NCBI GenBank assembly: GCA_903861445.1
Contig: CAIOUK010000243.1
Coordinates: forward strand, 1 to 7,304
Origin: an uncultured Verrucomicrobia subdivision 3 bacterium
GTDB lineage: Bacteria > Verrucomicrobiota > Verrucomicrobiia > Limisphaerales > UBA11358
Length of the DNA stretch: 7,304 bases
Direction of reading: 5' to 3'
A model generated the notes under the pieces. It saw nothing but the letters and a program-made list of their open reading frames with translations, was not told the origin of the DNA and made no database searches. The first letter of the stretch is position 1; each line of letters starts with the position of its first letter. A program made the translations under genes and the position numbers. Shown piece after piece: positions 1-6,208 of this stretch.

Positions 1-431
1 CCTTTTTCGGTGTCGTTGAGCTTGACCTGAAATTCGTTGAACTCGCGGATCTCCGTGGCCATGCGCTCGGCGATTTCCTTGGCGGCGACGACGGTTTTTT
101 CCATGTTGCCCTTCGTGTTGTCCTGCACGAGCGCCCACTGGTCGGTGGCGGCGGCGATTTGCGCGGAATATTTTTTCAAGTCCTGCAACTGCAAAGCTAC
201 GGTGCTGACGGCGTTAATTTCTACCAGCTTTTTAATCGCACGATATTCCAAAATGAACGGCAGGCAGCCGAGCACAGCGCTGAGCGCCACACTGGCGGTC
301 GCCAGAATAATTTCGGTTTGCGTGATGGCGTGCGCCGGACGAACGGCCAGCGCGGCAGCAACCACCAACAAGGCGATGGCAAAGGAGATAAACGGCCACT
401 TGGCAACCTTCCAGCTGGAAACATCATTCAT
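1..431 (-). CDS. Membrane-anchored coiled-coil protein, N-terminal part (C-terminus beyond window)
   Basis: No stop codon is met from the ATG at 431 down to the window edge, so about 143 residues are visible and the 3' end is missing. The protein begins MNDVSSWKVAKW and has two hydrophobic segments (about residues 11-30 and 41-61) joined by a short loop. A long charged, probably helical stretch follows (about 62-143) with Leu/Ile/Ala spaced as in a coiled coil and no Cys/His catalytic pattern. The likely topology is a two-helix membrane hairpin with a large cytoplasmic helical tail. It is transcribed divergently from the lipid kinase. I do not recognise the family securely. A membrane-tethered GrpE-like or other coiled-coil scaffold is possible, but the diagnostic part would lie outside the window. 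That it is coding is supported by the clean frame, the ATG start and protein-like composition. The ATG has no good Shine-Dalgarno; the nearest GGA is about 12 bases upstream. Confidence 0.72.
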   Translation of the reverse strand, partial: MNDVSSWKVAKWPFISFAIALLVVAAALAVRPAHAITQTEIILATASVALSAVLGCLPFILEYRAIKKLVEINAVSTVALQLQDLKKYSAQIAAATDQWALVQDNTKGNMEKTVVAAKEIAERMATEIREFNEFQVKLNDTEK

Positions 432-519
432 GATGTCAGTGTCCGAAAAATGTTGTCGAAGTGCAAGCCGCGCGGCGCTTTCTCCTCGACTATCGGCGCG
501 AAAAGAAAATCATTTGCAC
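432..519. promoter_or_regulatory. Divergent intergenic region between coiled-coil protein and lipid kinase
   Basis: These 88 bases separate two divergent start codons, so promoters for both genes should lie here. The region contains a perfect 10-bp palindrome (GCCGCGCGGC, 467-476) and a TTGTCG hexamer at 453-458 that could be a plus-strand -35 element. I find no convincing -10 hexamer at proper spacing. The call therefore rests on gene layout, not on recognised promoter sequences. Confidence 0.35.
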
Positions 520-1410
520 GTGCGCATCTGTGTCATTTTTAATCCCGCCGCGCGCGGCAACAAAGCGCGGCGGTTCAAGAAATTTCTGAACGAGCTGTCG
601 CAGCAGTGCGCGCTCAAGGCCACGACCGCGCCGGGCGATGCGCGCCGGTTCGCGCAGGCGGCGGTGGCGACCGGTTACGATATTATCGCGGCCGCCGGCG
701 GCGACGGCACGGTGAACGAAGTCCTCAACGGCATCGGCGACGAACCGGATGGTTTTGCCAAAACGCGGCTTGGTGTGCTGCCGCTCGGCACGGTGAATGT
801 TTTTGCCCGTGAACTGAAAATCCCACTGAAGCTCGAATCCGCGTGGAAGGTTTTGAAGCGTGCGCGCGAAACCAAAATTGATCTGGGCCGCGCAGATTTT
901 CTCGATGACGGAAAATCGCAATCGCGTTATTTCATGCAGCTTGGCGGCGCCGGACTGGATGCGCGGGCAATTGAATTGGTCAGTTGGAAACTAAAAAAAA
1001 GCGCCGGGCCGCTGGCTTACGTCGTAGCGGGTTTGCAGGCGGTCGTGGAAAAGCAGCCGCAAATTTCCGTGGCGGCGGCAGGTCAAAAAATTTCCGGCGA
1101 ACTGGCGTTGTTCGGCAATGGCAAATTTTACGGCGGCTCGTTCCATATTTTTCCCGAAGCGCAGCTGGCCAATGGCCAGTTGGACGTTTGCGTTTTTCCG
1201 CAGGTCAATGTGCCGGCGCTGCTGCGGCTCGCGCCGGGATTTTTGCTGCGCCGAAAATTGTCCGAGCATCGCGTCCGCCGCCTGCGCGCCGATCAATTTG
1301 AGATGACCAGCGACAGCCCGGCCGCGTTCGAGTTGGATGGCGAATGGATTGGCAGCCTGCCGGCCACGTTTTCCGTCGAGCGCCAAAAGCTGCGCGTGGT
1401 CGTGCCGTAG
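520..1410 (+). CDS. Diacylglycerol/lipid kinase family protein (YegS/DgkB-like)
   Basis: Predicted to transfer phosphate from ATP to diacylglycerol or a related lipid, acting at the inner face of the cytoplasmic membrane; in this family the usual role is returning diacylglycerol to phosphatidate. With the GTG start at 520 the protein is 296 residues, close to the usual 290-310. The N-terminal strand RICVIFNPAARG (2-13) is the family's nucleotide-binding opening. The signature GGDGTVNEV lies at 60-68 and LPLGTVNVFAREL at 87-99. The C-terminal ELDGEW (271-276) is the conserved acidic motif of the second domain. The frame stays open far upstream, but those residues (mostly antisense to the neighbouring gene) do not resemble the family, so the start was placed just before the first conserved strand; TTG at 514 is an alternative. 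There is no clear ribosome binding site. Position 94 is Val where many relatives have Asp (GTxND). Lipid specificity (diacylglycerol, sphingoid or other) cannot be read from sequence. Confidence 0.88.
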   Translation: MRICVIFNPAARGNKARRFKKFLNELSQQCALKATTAPGDARRFAQAAVATGYDIIAAAGGDGTVNEVLNGIGDEPDGFAKTRLGVLPLGTVNVFARELKIPLKLESAWKVLKRARETKIDLGRADFLDDGKSQSRYFMQLGGAGLDARAIELVSWKLKKSAGPLAYVVAGLQAVVEKQPQISVAAAGQKISGELALFGNGKFYGGSFHIFPEAQLANGQLDVCVFPQVNVPALLRLAPGFLLRRKLSEHRVRRLRADQFEMTSDSPAAFELDGEWIGSLPATFSVERQKLRVVVP

Positions 1411-1461
1411 CCGCAGGCTTGCCGTCAGCCACGCGGCGGATTAGCCTGTCGCCCATTTCCC

Positions 1462-3141
1462 ATGAATGAAATTCTCGTCATCGGCCACAAAAATCCCGAC
1501 ACCGACGCCATCTGCTCGGCCATCGGCTACGCGGAATTCAAGCGCCGCACCGGTTTGCCCGAGGCCGTGGCCGCGCGTTGCGGCGACACGAATGACCGGA
1601 TTGATTTTGTCCTGAACACCTTTGGCGTGCCCGCGCCGAAATTCATCGCCGACGTTTCACCGAAAATTTCCGATGTGATGCAGCGGAAAATTCTGAGCGT
1701 TCGCCCGGATTCCACGGCGGCGGAAGCGCTGCGGCTGATGGATGAGAAAAACCTGCGCATCCTGCCCGTGATGGACGCCGCACAGAAATGTCGCGGCCTG
1801 CTTTCGCTGTTCAAGTTGAGTAAATTTTTGTTTCCCGCCGTCAGTCGCCAGCCGGGCCGTCAAAATTCCCGCGAAGTGTTGTCGTCGCTGGCCAGCCTTG
1901 CCCGGACGCTCGACGGCGAGCTGGTCGTGGGTATTGACGCCGAGCGCGAGGACGAATTGATTCTGATGATCGGCGCGATGGGGTTGGAATCTTTTGCGGC
2001 TCGGCTCGATAAATTTCCGCCGGAGAAATGCTGCGTCATCGTTGGCGACCGCTGGGACATCCAGAATGTCGCCATCCGCGAAGGCGTGCGCGTGCTCATT
2101 GTCACCGGCGGCATTTCCGTCGAGCCAAAAACCGTCGAGGCCGCGCGCAAAAATAATGTCAGCGTCATCACCTCGCCGCATGACACGGCCACCACGGCGT
2201 CACTTTGCCGCGCAGCTGTGAGCGTCAGCCATGTGCTCAATGAGGAATTTCTCTGCTTCCGCGAAAACGCGCCGCTCGCCGCCGTCCGCGACGAAGCGAT
2301 GTCTTCCGGCTACCTCGCGTTTCCCGTGCTCGACGGCGAAGGCCAGATGATCGGCATTCTGTCGAAAACGGATTTTCTGAAACCGGTCACGCGCCGTTTG
2401 ATTCTGGTGGATCACAACGAGCTTTCCCAAGCCGTGCAGGGCGCGGACGAGGTGGAAATCATTGAGATCATTGACCATCATCGCCTCGGCTCGATGGCGA
2501 CGCAGCAACCGATTTTGTTCCGCAACGAACCGGTCGGCTCCACCAGCACGATTGTGGCCGACTGTTTTTTCCGGCACGACGTGGAATTGCCCAAGGCCAT
2601 CGCCGGCCTGTTACTGGCGGGCGTGGTTTCCGACACGCTGAACCTCACTTCGCCCACAACCACGCCTCGCGATGCGGAAGTGTTGAAGCAGCTCGAAAAA
2701 ATATCGTCGGTCAATGCGCGCGAGTTCACGGAAAAACTGTTTGCCAGCGGCTCGCTGCTCACGCTCAAGCCCGCGCCGCAGGCTGTGACGACGGATTGCA
2801 AGGAATACGTCGAGCAAGGTGTGAAATTCAGCGTGGCACAGATCGAGGAGATCGGTTTCGAGCAATTCTGGAAGCGCAAAGATGAGTTGCTCACCGCGCT
2901 CGAAGCTTACCGCGCCAGCAAGGCGTATCATTTCTCTACGTTGCTCGTGACCGATGTGGCCACGCAATGCTCGCTGCTGCTTGTCGTCGGCGACGAGAAG
3001 TTTATCAAGCGCATTGACTATCCGCGCCTCGAGCCGGGCATCTACGAATTGCGCGATGTCGTCTCGCGTAAGAAACAACTGCTGCCCTACCTCACCCACT
3101 GCCTGCGCGAAAAGGAAAAAGGCGTTAAGGCGCAGGGTTAA
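1462..3141 (+). CDS. ppaC: Manganese-dependent inorganic pyrophosphatase, family II, CBS-DRTGG type
   Basis: Hydrolyses pyrophosphate to two phosphates in the cytoplasm, pulling biosynthetic reactions forward. The 559-residue length matches regulated family II enzymes (about 550), not the roughly 310-residue simple form. The DHH domain opens with GHKNPDTDAI, giving metal ligands His9, Asp13 and Asp15, the same numbers as in the Bacillus subtilis enzyme. The domain is then interrupted by a regulatory insert of about 240 residues: a CBS motif (about 66-125), a DRTGG-like domain (about 135-245, with VTGG near 214-217) and a second CBS motif (about 252-308). The catalytic domain resumes with DHN (317-319), DHH (338-340) and SDT (390-392). 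A DHHA2 domain follows, carrying the substrate-binding SRKKQ at 535-539. Enzymes of this type are known to be controlled by adenine nucleotides and diadenosine polyphosphates bound at the CBS module. It starts 51 bases after the lipid kinase stop on the same strand, so co-transcription is possible. No Shine-Dalgarno precedes the ATG. Confidence 0.95.
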   Translation: MNEILVIGHKNPDTDAICSAIGYAEFKRRTGLPEAVAARCGDTNDRIDFVLNTFGVPAPKFIADVSPKISDVMQRKILSVRPDSTAAEALRLMDEKNLRILPVMDAAQKCRGLLSLFKLSKFLFPAVSRQPGRQNSREVLSSLASLARTLDGELVVGIDAEREDELILMIGAMGLESFAARLDKFPPEKCCVIVGDRWDIQNVAIREGVRVLIVTGGISVEPKTVEAARKNNVSVITSPHDTATTASLCRAAVSVSHVLNEEFLCFRENAPLAAVRDEAMSSGYLAFPVLDGEGQMIGILSKTDFLKPVTRRLILVDHNELSQAVQGADEVEIIEIIDHHRLGSMATQQPILFRNEPVGSTSTIVADCFFRHDVELPKAIAGLLLAGVVSDTLNLTSPTTTPRDAEVLKQLEKISSVNAREFTEKLFASGSLLTLKPAPQAVTTDCKEYVEQGVKFSVAQIEEIGFEQFWKRKDELLTALEAYRASKAYHFSTLLVTDVATQCSLLLVVGDEKFIKRIDYPRLEPGIYELRDVVSRKKQLLPYLTHCLREKEKGVKAQG

Positions 3142-3142
3142 A

Positions 3143-3697
3143 TCACGTCGCCATCGGCGCGCCCACGCCGATGCTGTGTTTCAAGCAGTAAGCGCCGTTG
3201 TCTACGTATTTCTGCGCCCACCATTTCAGTCCGGAACGTTCTTTTTTTGTCAATTTGCGAACGACTTTCGCGGGCGCGCCCAACACGAGCGAGCCGGGCG
3301 GAATTTTTGTTCCCTGCGTTACCAGCGCCTTCGCCCCGATGATGGATTGTTTGCCGATGACCGCACCGTCCAAAATCACCGCGCCCATGCCGACAAGACA
3401 TTCGTCGCCCACTTTGCACGCGTGGACGACGGCGCTGTGGCCGACGGTTACCCAGTTGCCGAGCACGCATGCAAAATCATCCGCGAGATGCAGCACGGCG
3501 TTATCCTGCACGTTGGTGTGATGGCCGACGATGATGCGGTTGATGTCGCCGCGCAGCACCGCGCCATACCAAACGCTGCTATGCGCGCCAAGCGTCACAT
3601 CGCCAATGACGGTGGCGGTTTTGGCGATGAAAACATTTTTGCCGAGCTTCGGCTGGCGGCGGAGAAATTTATCCAGTTGCGGCGCGAGTTTGTTCAC
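3143..3697 (-). CDS. Gamma-carbonic-anhydrase family protein (YrdA/CaiE-like hexapeptide repeat)
   Basis: A 184-residue left-handed beta-helix protein of the gamma carbonic anhydrase family, usually a trimer with zinc bound between subunits, cytoplasmic. Hexapeptide repeats run from about residue 20 to 142. The three expected metal-binding histidines are present: His70 (VLHLAD), His87 (VGHSAV) and His92 (VVHAC). The family's Arg49/Asp51 (LRGD) and Asn62/Gln64 (NVQD) pairs are also there. A C-terminal helix (about 150-172) closes the fold. It is the short YrdA-type form without the long acidic loop of archaeal Cam, and short forms often show little or no carbonic anhydrase activity, so hydration of carbon dioxide is not assured. 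The start is GTG at 3697, giving the usual length (about 170-190); no Shine-Dalgarno is visible. Its stop lies one base from the pyrophosphatase stop on the other strand. It is divergent from the metallo-hydrolase. Confidence 0.92.
   Translation of the reverse strand: MNKLAPQLDKFLRRQPKLGKNVFIAKTATVIGDVTLGAHSSVWYGAVLRGDINRIIVGHHTNVQDNAVLHLADDFACVLGNWVTVGHSAVVHACKVGDECLVGMGAVILDGAVIGKQSIIGAKALVTQGTKIPPGSLVLGAPAKVVRKLTKKERSGLKWWAQKYVDNGAYCLKHSIGVGAPMAT
3152..3173 (+). terminator. Candidate hairpin terminator for the pyrophosphatase gene, inside the opposing gene
   Basis: A perfect 8-bp inverted repeat (arms CATCGGCG at 3152-3159 and CGCCGATG at 3166-3173, six-base loop) begins 10 bases after the pyrophosphatase stop. 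The following plus-strand bases (CTGTGTTTC) are only mildly T-rich, so it is a weak intrinsic terminator at best. It lies in the last codons of the carbonic-anhydrase-like gene, and the symmetry may be a by-product of coding sequence. Confidence 0.3.
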
Positions 3698-3703
3698 GCG
3701 GAA

Positions 3704-3732
3704 AATTTATCAGCGGCTCAAATTGAAAGCAA
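3704..3732 (-). promoter_or_regulatory. Possible promoter for the gamma-CA-like gene
   Basis: Reading the minus strand, TTGCTT (3732-3727) and TAAATT (3709-3704) are separated by 17 bases, upstream of the GTG at 3697. The matches to the sigma-70 consensus are 3/6 and 4/6. The -35-like hexamer touches the inverted repeat. The predicted leader would be extremely short, which weakens the call. Confidence 0.18.
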
Positions 3733-3753
3733 ATGTCGAGCGACTCGGCATTT
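3731..3753. repeat. Inverted repeat (possible operator or hairpin) in the divergent intergenic region
   Basis: The left arm AAATGTCGAG (3731-3740) and right arm CTCGGCATTT (3744-3753) pair over 10 bp with one G-T wobble around a three-base centre (CGA). Outside it, CAAATTGAA and TTCAAATT (about 3719-3727 and 3754-3760) add a further imperfect AT-rich arm. It is centred near 3742, about 45 bases from one start codon and 56 from the other. That position suits a regulator binding site acting on both promoters. An mRNA hairpin in either leader is the alternative. Confidence 0.5.
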
Positions 3754-3758
3754 TCAAA

Positions 3759-3788
3759 TTGGTGCGAACGCGCGGTCGGTGCTAGAGT
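3759..3788 (+). promoter_or_regulatory. Possible extended -10 promoter for the metallo-hydrolase gene
   Basis: TTGGTG (3759-3764) and TAGAGT (3783-3788) are 18 bases apart, and the second is preceded by TG one base upstream, as in extended -10 promoters. Matches to consensus are 3/6 and 4/6. The GTG start at 3798 would lie almost at the transcription start, implying a nearly leaderless message, so confidence is low. Confidence 0.2.
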
Positions 3789-3797
3789 CTTTTCGCC

Positions 3798-4727
3798 GTG
3801 ACCAAAGCCAGTTCCACCCGTCCCGAAACACCGCGCCGGAAACTTCCGTGCTCGTTCAAGGATTTGACGCCGGCCAAACACTTTAACCCGCGCACGTTTT
3901 TTCAGGAGCTGGTCTGGAAAGGCTGGTTTACCAAGCGCACCGGCACGCACCGCCCGCTAATTTTTCCACGCCTGCGCCACGGACAAGTAGCCATCACTTG
4001 GATCGGTCATGCGTCGTTTCTCATCCAGTTCAACAATCTGAACGTGCTGGTGGATCCAAATTTCGCGAACTGGCTGTTTCTGCTCAAGCGGCTCAAGCGC
4101 GCGGGCCTGCGCGTGCAGGATTTGCCGCCGATTGATCTGGTGCTGCTGACGCACGCGCATTACGACCATTTCCACAAGCCGACGCTGCGCAAATTGCCGG
4201 CGACGAAAATCGGCCTCATGCCGTGGGGCGTCGGCGACCTTGCCAAAAAACTCGGCTTCGCGCGCATCGTGGAGCTGGACTGGTGGGAAAGTTTTTCGCA
4301 AAAGGATTGGAAGGTCACGTTCACGCCGAGCAAACATTGGGGCGCGCGGACGTTGCACGACCAGCATCGCGGCTACGGCGGATTTGTGCTGGAGCATCAG
4401 GGTCGGAAAATTTATCACTGCGGCGACAGCGCGTATTTCGATGGCTTCAAGGAAATCGGCGAGAAGCTGCGACCGGAAATCGCCCTGCTGCCGATTGGTG
4501 CGTATCACCCGGAAAGTTTCCGCAAAGTCCACATGGGGCCGGACGAGGCGGTGACGGCGTTCAAGGATTTGCGCGCGAAGATTTTTGTGCCGATGCACTT
4601 CGGCACGTTCAAGCTGTCGTTCGAGGCGATGGACGAGCCGTTACGCTGGCTCAAGGAAATTGCCGCGCAGCAAAGACTCACACCGCGGCTGAAAATCCTC
4701 GACGAAGGTGTGCCGAAGGTGTTTTGA
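3798..4727 (+). CDS. Metallo-beta-lactamase-fold hydrolase, NAPE-PLD/RomA-like
   Basis: A 309-residue binuclear metal hydrolase. The core motif is THAHYDH (118-124; ligands His119, His121, Asp123, His124). The other expected ligands are His180 (TPSKHWGAR), Asp210 (CGDSAYFDG) and His267 (MHFGTF). Around them are IGHASF (69-74) and the string LLPIGAYHPES...HMGPDEAV (about 230-252), which are characteristic of the N-acyl-phosphatidylethanolamine phospholipase D branch and its bacterial RomA/UlaG-like relatives. The substrate is unproven. A phospholipid or other phosphodiester is the natural guess, but lactonase-type activity as in UlaG is possible. There is no signal peptide or membrane helix; the N-terminal 50 residues are basic and polar, so it is probably cytoplasmic or peripheral on the membrane. 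GTG at 3798 is the only good start, since the next Met is at residue 140. The downstream membrane-protein gene begins 20 bases after its stop, suggesting one transcript. Confidence 0.88.
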   Translation: MTKASSTRPETPRRKLPCSFKDLTPAKHFNPRTFFQELVWKGWFTKRTGTHRPLIFPRLRHGQVAITWIGHASFLIQFNNLNVLVDPNFANWLFLLKRLKRAGLRVQDLPPIDLVLLTHAHYDHFHKPTLRKLPATKIGLMPWGVGDLAKKLGFARIVELDWWESFSQKDWKVTFTPSKHWGARTLHDQHRGYGGFVLEHQGRKIYHCGDSAYFDGFKEIGEKLRPEIALLPIGAYHPESFRKVHMGPDEAVTAFKDLRAKIFVPMHFGTFKLSFEAMDEPLRWLKEIAAQQRLTPRLKILDEGVPKVF

Positions 4728-4747
4728 TGGGCGGAATTTAACACGCC

Positions 4748-6208
4748 ATGTTTGATCTGGAACTACCCGAAAGATTCCGCCGCTACGTCCCGCTGACGGT
4801 CTGGCTGCTGGTCGTGCTGACCGTTATTTTCATTCCGCTTTATATCATCAGCTACGGCTACCTGCCCGCCGACGACTGCCTGCGGCATTGCGCGAAAGCG
4901 GTGAGCGACAAATCATGGCCGGAAATTCTCGTCGTCGGCGACAATTTCAAAATTGATCACAACCTCGGCTGGCACGCGATTCTCGGCGGGCTGCATCAGG
5001 CGCTGAATTGGGACACGGAAACGCTGGTAGTTTTTTCGGTGGTGGTTTTGTTTTTGATTGTGAACGGGTCAGTGCTGACGTGGCTCAAGCGGCCGGAGGC
5101 GTGGCTTGGGGCGCTGCTGTTGTTGATGCTCATTTCGGATTTTCCGCAGCGGGTGATGCTGGGCCGGCCGTTCGCGCTGACGGTCGCGGCACTGATCACG
5201 ATTTTGTTTGCGGTGCAGAAATCCGCGCCAGGCTGGAAGAATTTTCTACTATTCACCGCCGCCATCGCCAGTTGCACGTTTGTCCACGGCGTGTGGTATT
5301 TGTGGCTGCTGCCGCTGATGGCGTTTGTATTCGCAGGTCAATTCCGCTGGGCCGGCTTGCTCGCGGGCGCGTGGCCGGCGGGTGTGGCGCTCGCGGCGCT
5401 GGCGACGGGGCATCCGGCGGATTATTTATGGGAGGGTATCAACATGGCGCTGGGCTCAACCGGCCAGCACGCCACGGCGCGCACGCTGGTGACGGAATTC
5501 CAACCGTTCACCGGTGAAATTCTGGGCGTCATCAGTTTGGGCGCGCTGGTGCTGCTGCGCGTTTGGTTGAAACCGGCGGCGCTGCCGCTCACGAAAAATC
5601 CGGCGTTCTGGCTGGTGATCGGCTGCTGGATGCTTGGTTTTCGCGTGAGCCGATTTTGGGAAGATTGGGGCTGGCCGGCGCTGGCGGTTTTGCTGGTGAC
5701 GGAAACGGAATTTTTATTGCTCGCCAAATTCGCGACGGATTCGCTGCGGCGATTCTGGCTGGTGCTGCTGCTCGCAGTCGCGACGTTTCTGGCGGTCACG
5801 AGCGATGCGCGCAGCCGCTGGACGCAAAATCTGACGTGGCAGTTTCTGTCGGTGAAGGAGCATCCCGAACTCGCTGGCTGGCTGCCGGAAAAGGGCGGCA
5901 TTCTCTACTCGGCGGACATGACGGTTTTCTACCAGACTTTTTTTAAGAATCCGCACGGCGACTGGCGTTACCAACTCGGTTACGAACCATGGCTGATGCC
6001 AGCCAAAGATTTTGAGACCTACCAGAAAATCCTGTGGAATCTTGGCGACGCCAAGGCCTACGCGCCGTGGGTCGAAAAAATGAAATCCGCCGACCGTCTT
6101 GTCATCCACGGCAACAGCGGCGAACGTCCGAACATCCCGCGACTCGAATGGAACTACGGCGTGAGCGGCATCTGGCTCGGGCGCACGCCGCGAACTTCAG
6201 CGCACTGA
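4748..6208 (+). CDS. Polytopic membrane protein, GT-C glycosyltransferase-like architecture, function unknown
   Basis: I do not recognise this 486-residue protein with certainty. It has about ten hydrophobic segments (about 13-37, 91-113, 117-130, 140-156, 163-180, 182-197, 200-219, 258-273, 285-299 and 308-350). A soluble C-terminal region of about 135 residues (351-486) follows and is rich in Trp and Tyr. The first extracytoplasmic loop (about 38-90) carries PADDCLRHCAKA with the acidic pair Asp42-Asp43, and a DHNLGWH stretch at 60-66. Acidic residues in the first large loop, many helices and a C-terminal periplasmic domain are the general plan of GT-C glycosyltransferases such as PMT/ArnT, which use polyprenyl-phosphate sugars. 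That comparison is architectural only. It follows the metallo-hydrolase by 20 bases and overlaps the opposing pterin-dehydratase fusion gene by 12 bp at its 3' end. The gene is intact; GGGCGGAA lies somewhat too far upstream of the ATG to be a standard ribosome binding site. Confidence 0.85.
   Translation: MFDLELPERFRRYVPLTVWLLVVLTVIFIPLYIISYGYLPADDCLRHCAKAVSDKSWPEILVVGDNFKIDHNLGWHAILGGLHQALNWDTETLVVFSVVVLFLIVNGSVLTWLKRPEAWLGALLLLMLISDFPQRVMLGRPFALTVAALITILFAVQKSAPGWKNFLLFTAAIASCTFVHGVWYLWLLPLMAFVFAGQFRWAGLLAGAWPAGVALAALATGHPADYLWEGINMALGSTGQHATARTLVTEFQPFTGEILGVISLGALVLLRVWLKPAALPLTKNPAFWLVIGCWMLGFRVSRFWEDWGWPALAVLLVTETEFLLLAKFATDSLRRFWLVLLLAVATFLAVTSDARSRWTQNLTWQFLSVKEHPELAGWLPEKGGILYSADMTVFYQTFFKNPHGDWRYQLGYEPWLMPAKDFETYQKILWNLGDAKAYAPWVEKMKSADRLVIHGNSGERPNIPRLEWNYGVSGIWLGRTPRTSAH

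Larger units (their letters stand above)
3698..3797. promoter_or_regulatory. Divergent promoter region between gamma-CA-like gene and metallo-hydrolase
   Basis: One hundred bases lie between two divergent GTG starts. The region is more AT-rich than its surroundings and holds a strong inverted repeat near its centre plus one promoter-like hexamer pair facing each way. The layout allows shared control of both genes by one bound regulator. Confidence 0.5.

Noticed and set aside
37..519. Long upstream extension of the lipid kinase reading frame
   Set aside because: It runs antisense to the coiled-coil gene, its translation does not look like the kinase family, and the conserved domain begins right after the GTG at 520.
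547..558. 12-bp palindrome GCCGCGCGCGGC
   Set aside because: It lies in codons for the conserved AARG segment of the kinase and is explained by GC-rich codon choice.
993..1000. Run of eight A residues in the lipid kinase gene
   Set aside because: It could be a slippage site, but the frame is intact, it encodes ordinary lysines and nothing else suggests phase variation.
1411..1461. Possible terminator or promoter between the lipid kinase and the pyrophosphatase
   Set aside because: Only a 4-bp stem (GGCT/AGCC) without a T-run and no promoter hexamers could be found in the 51-bp gap.
1657..2181. 174-codon minus-strand open frame
   Set aside because: It is antisense to the CBS-DRTGG region of the pyrophosphatase, which is clearly coding; no independent support.
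2954..3886. 310-codon plus-strand open frame
   Set aside because: It starts inside the pyrophosphatase gene in another frame and runs antisense to the carbonic-anhydrase-like gene. It has no motifs and an Arg/His-rich, shadow-like composition.
3957..4598. 213-codon minus-strand open frame
   Set aside because: It is fully antisense to the metallo-hydrolase, which has all its metal ligands on the plus strand. The composition is typical of a shadow of a GC-rich gene.
4223..4741. 172-codon plus-strand open frame
   Set aside because: It is an alternate frame inside the metallo-hydrolase; low complexity and no recognisable domain.
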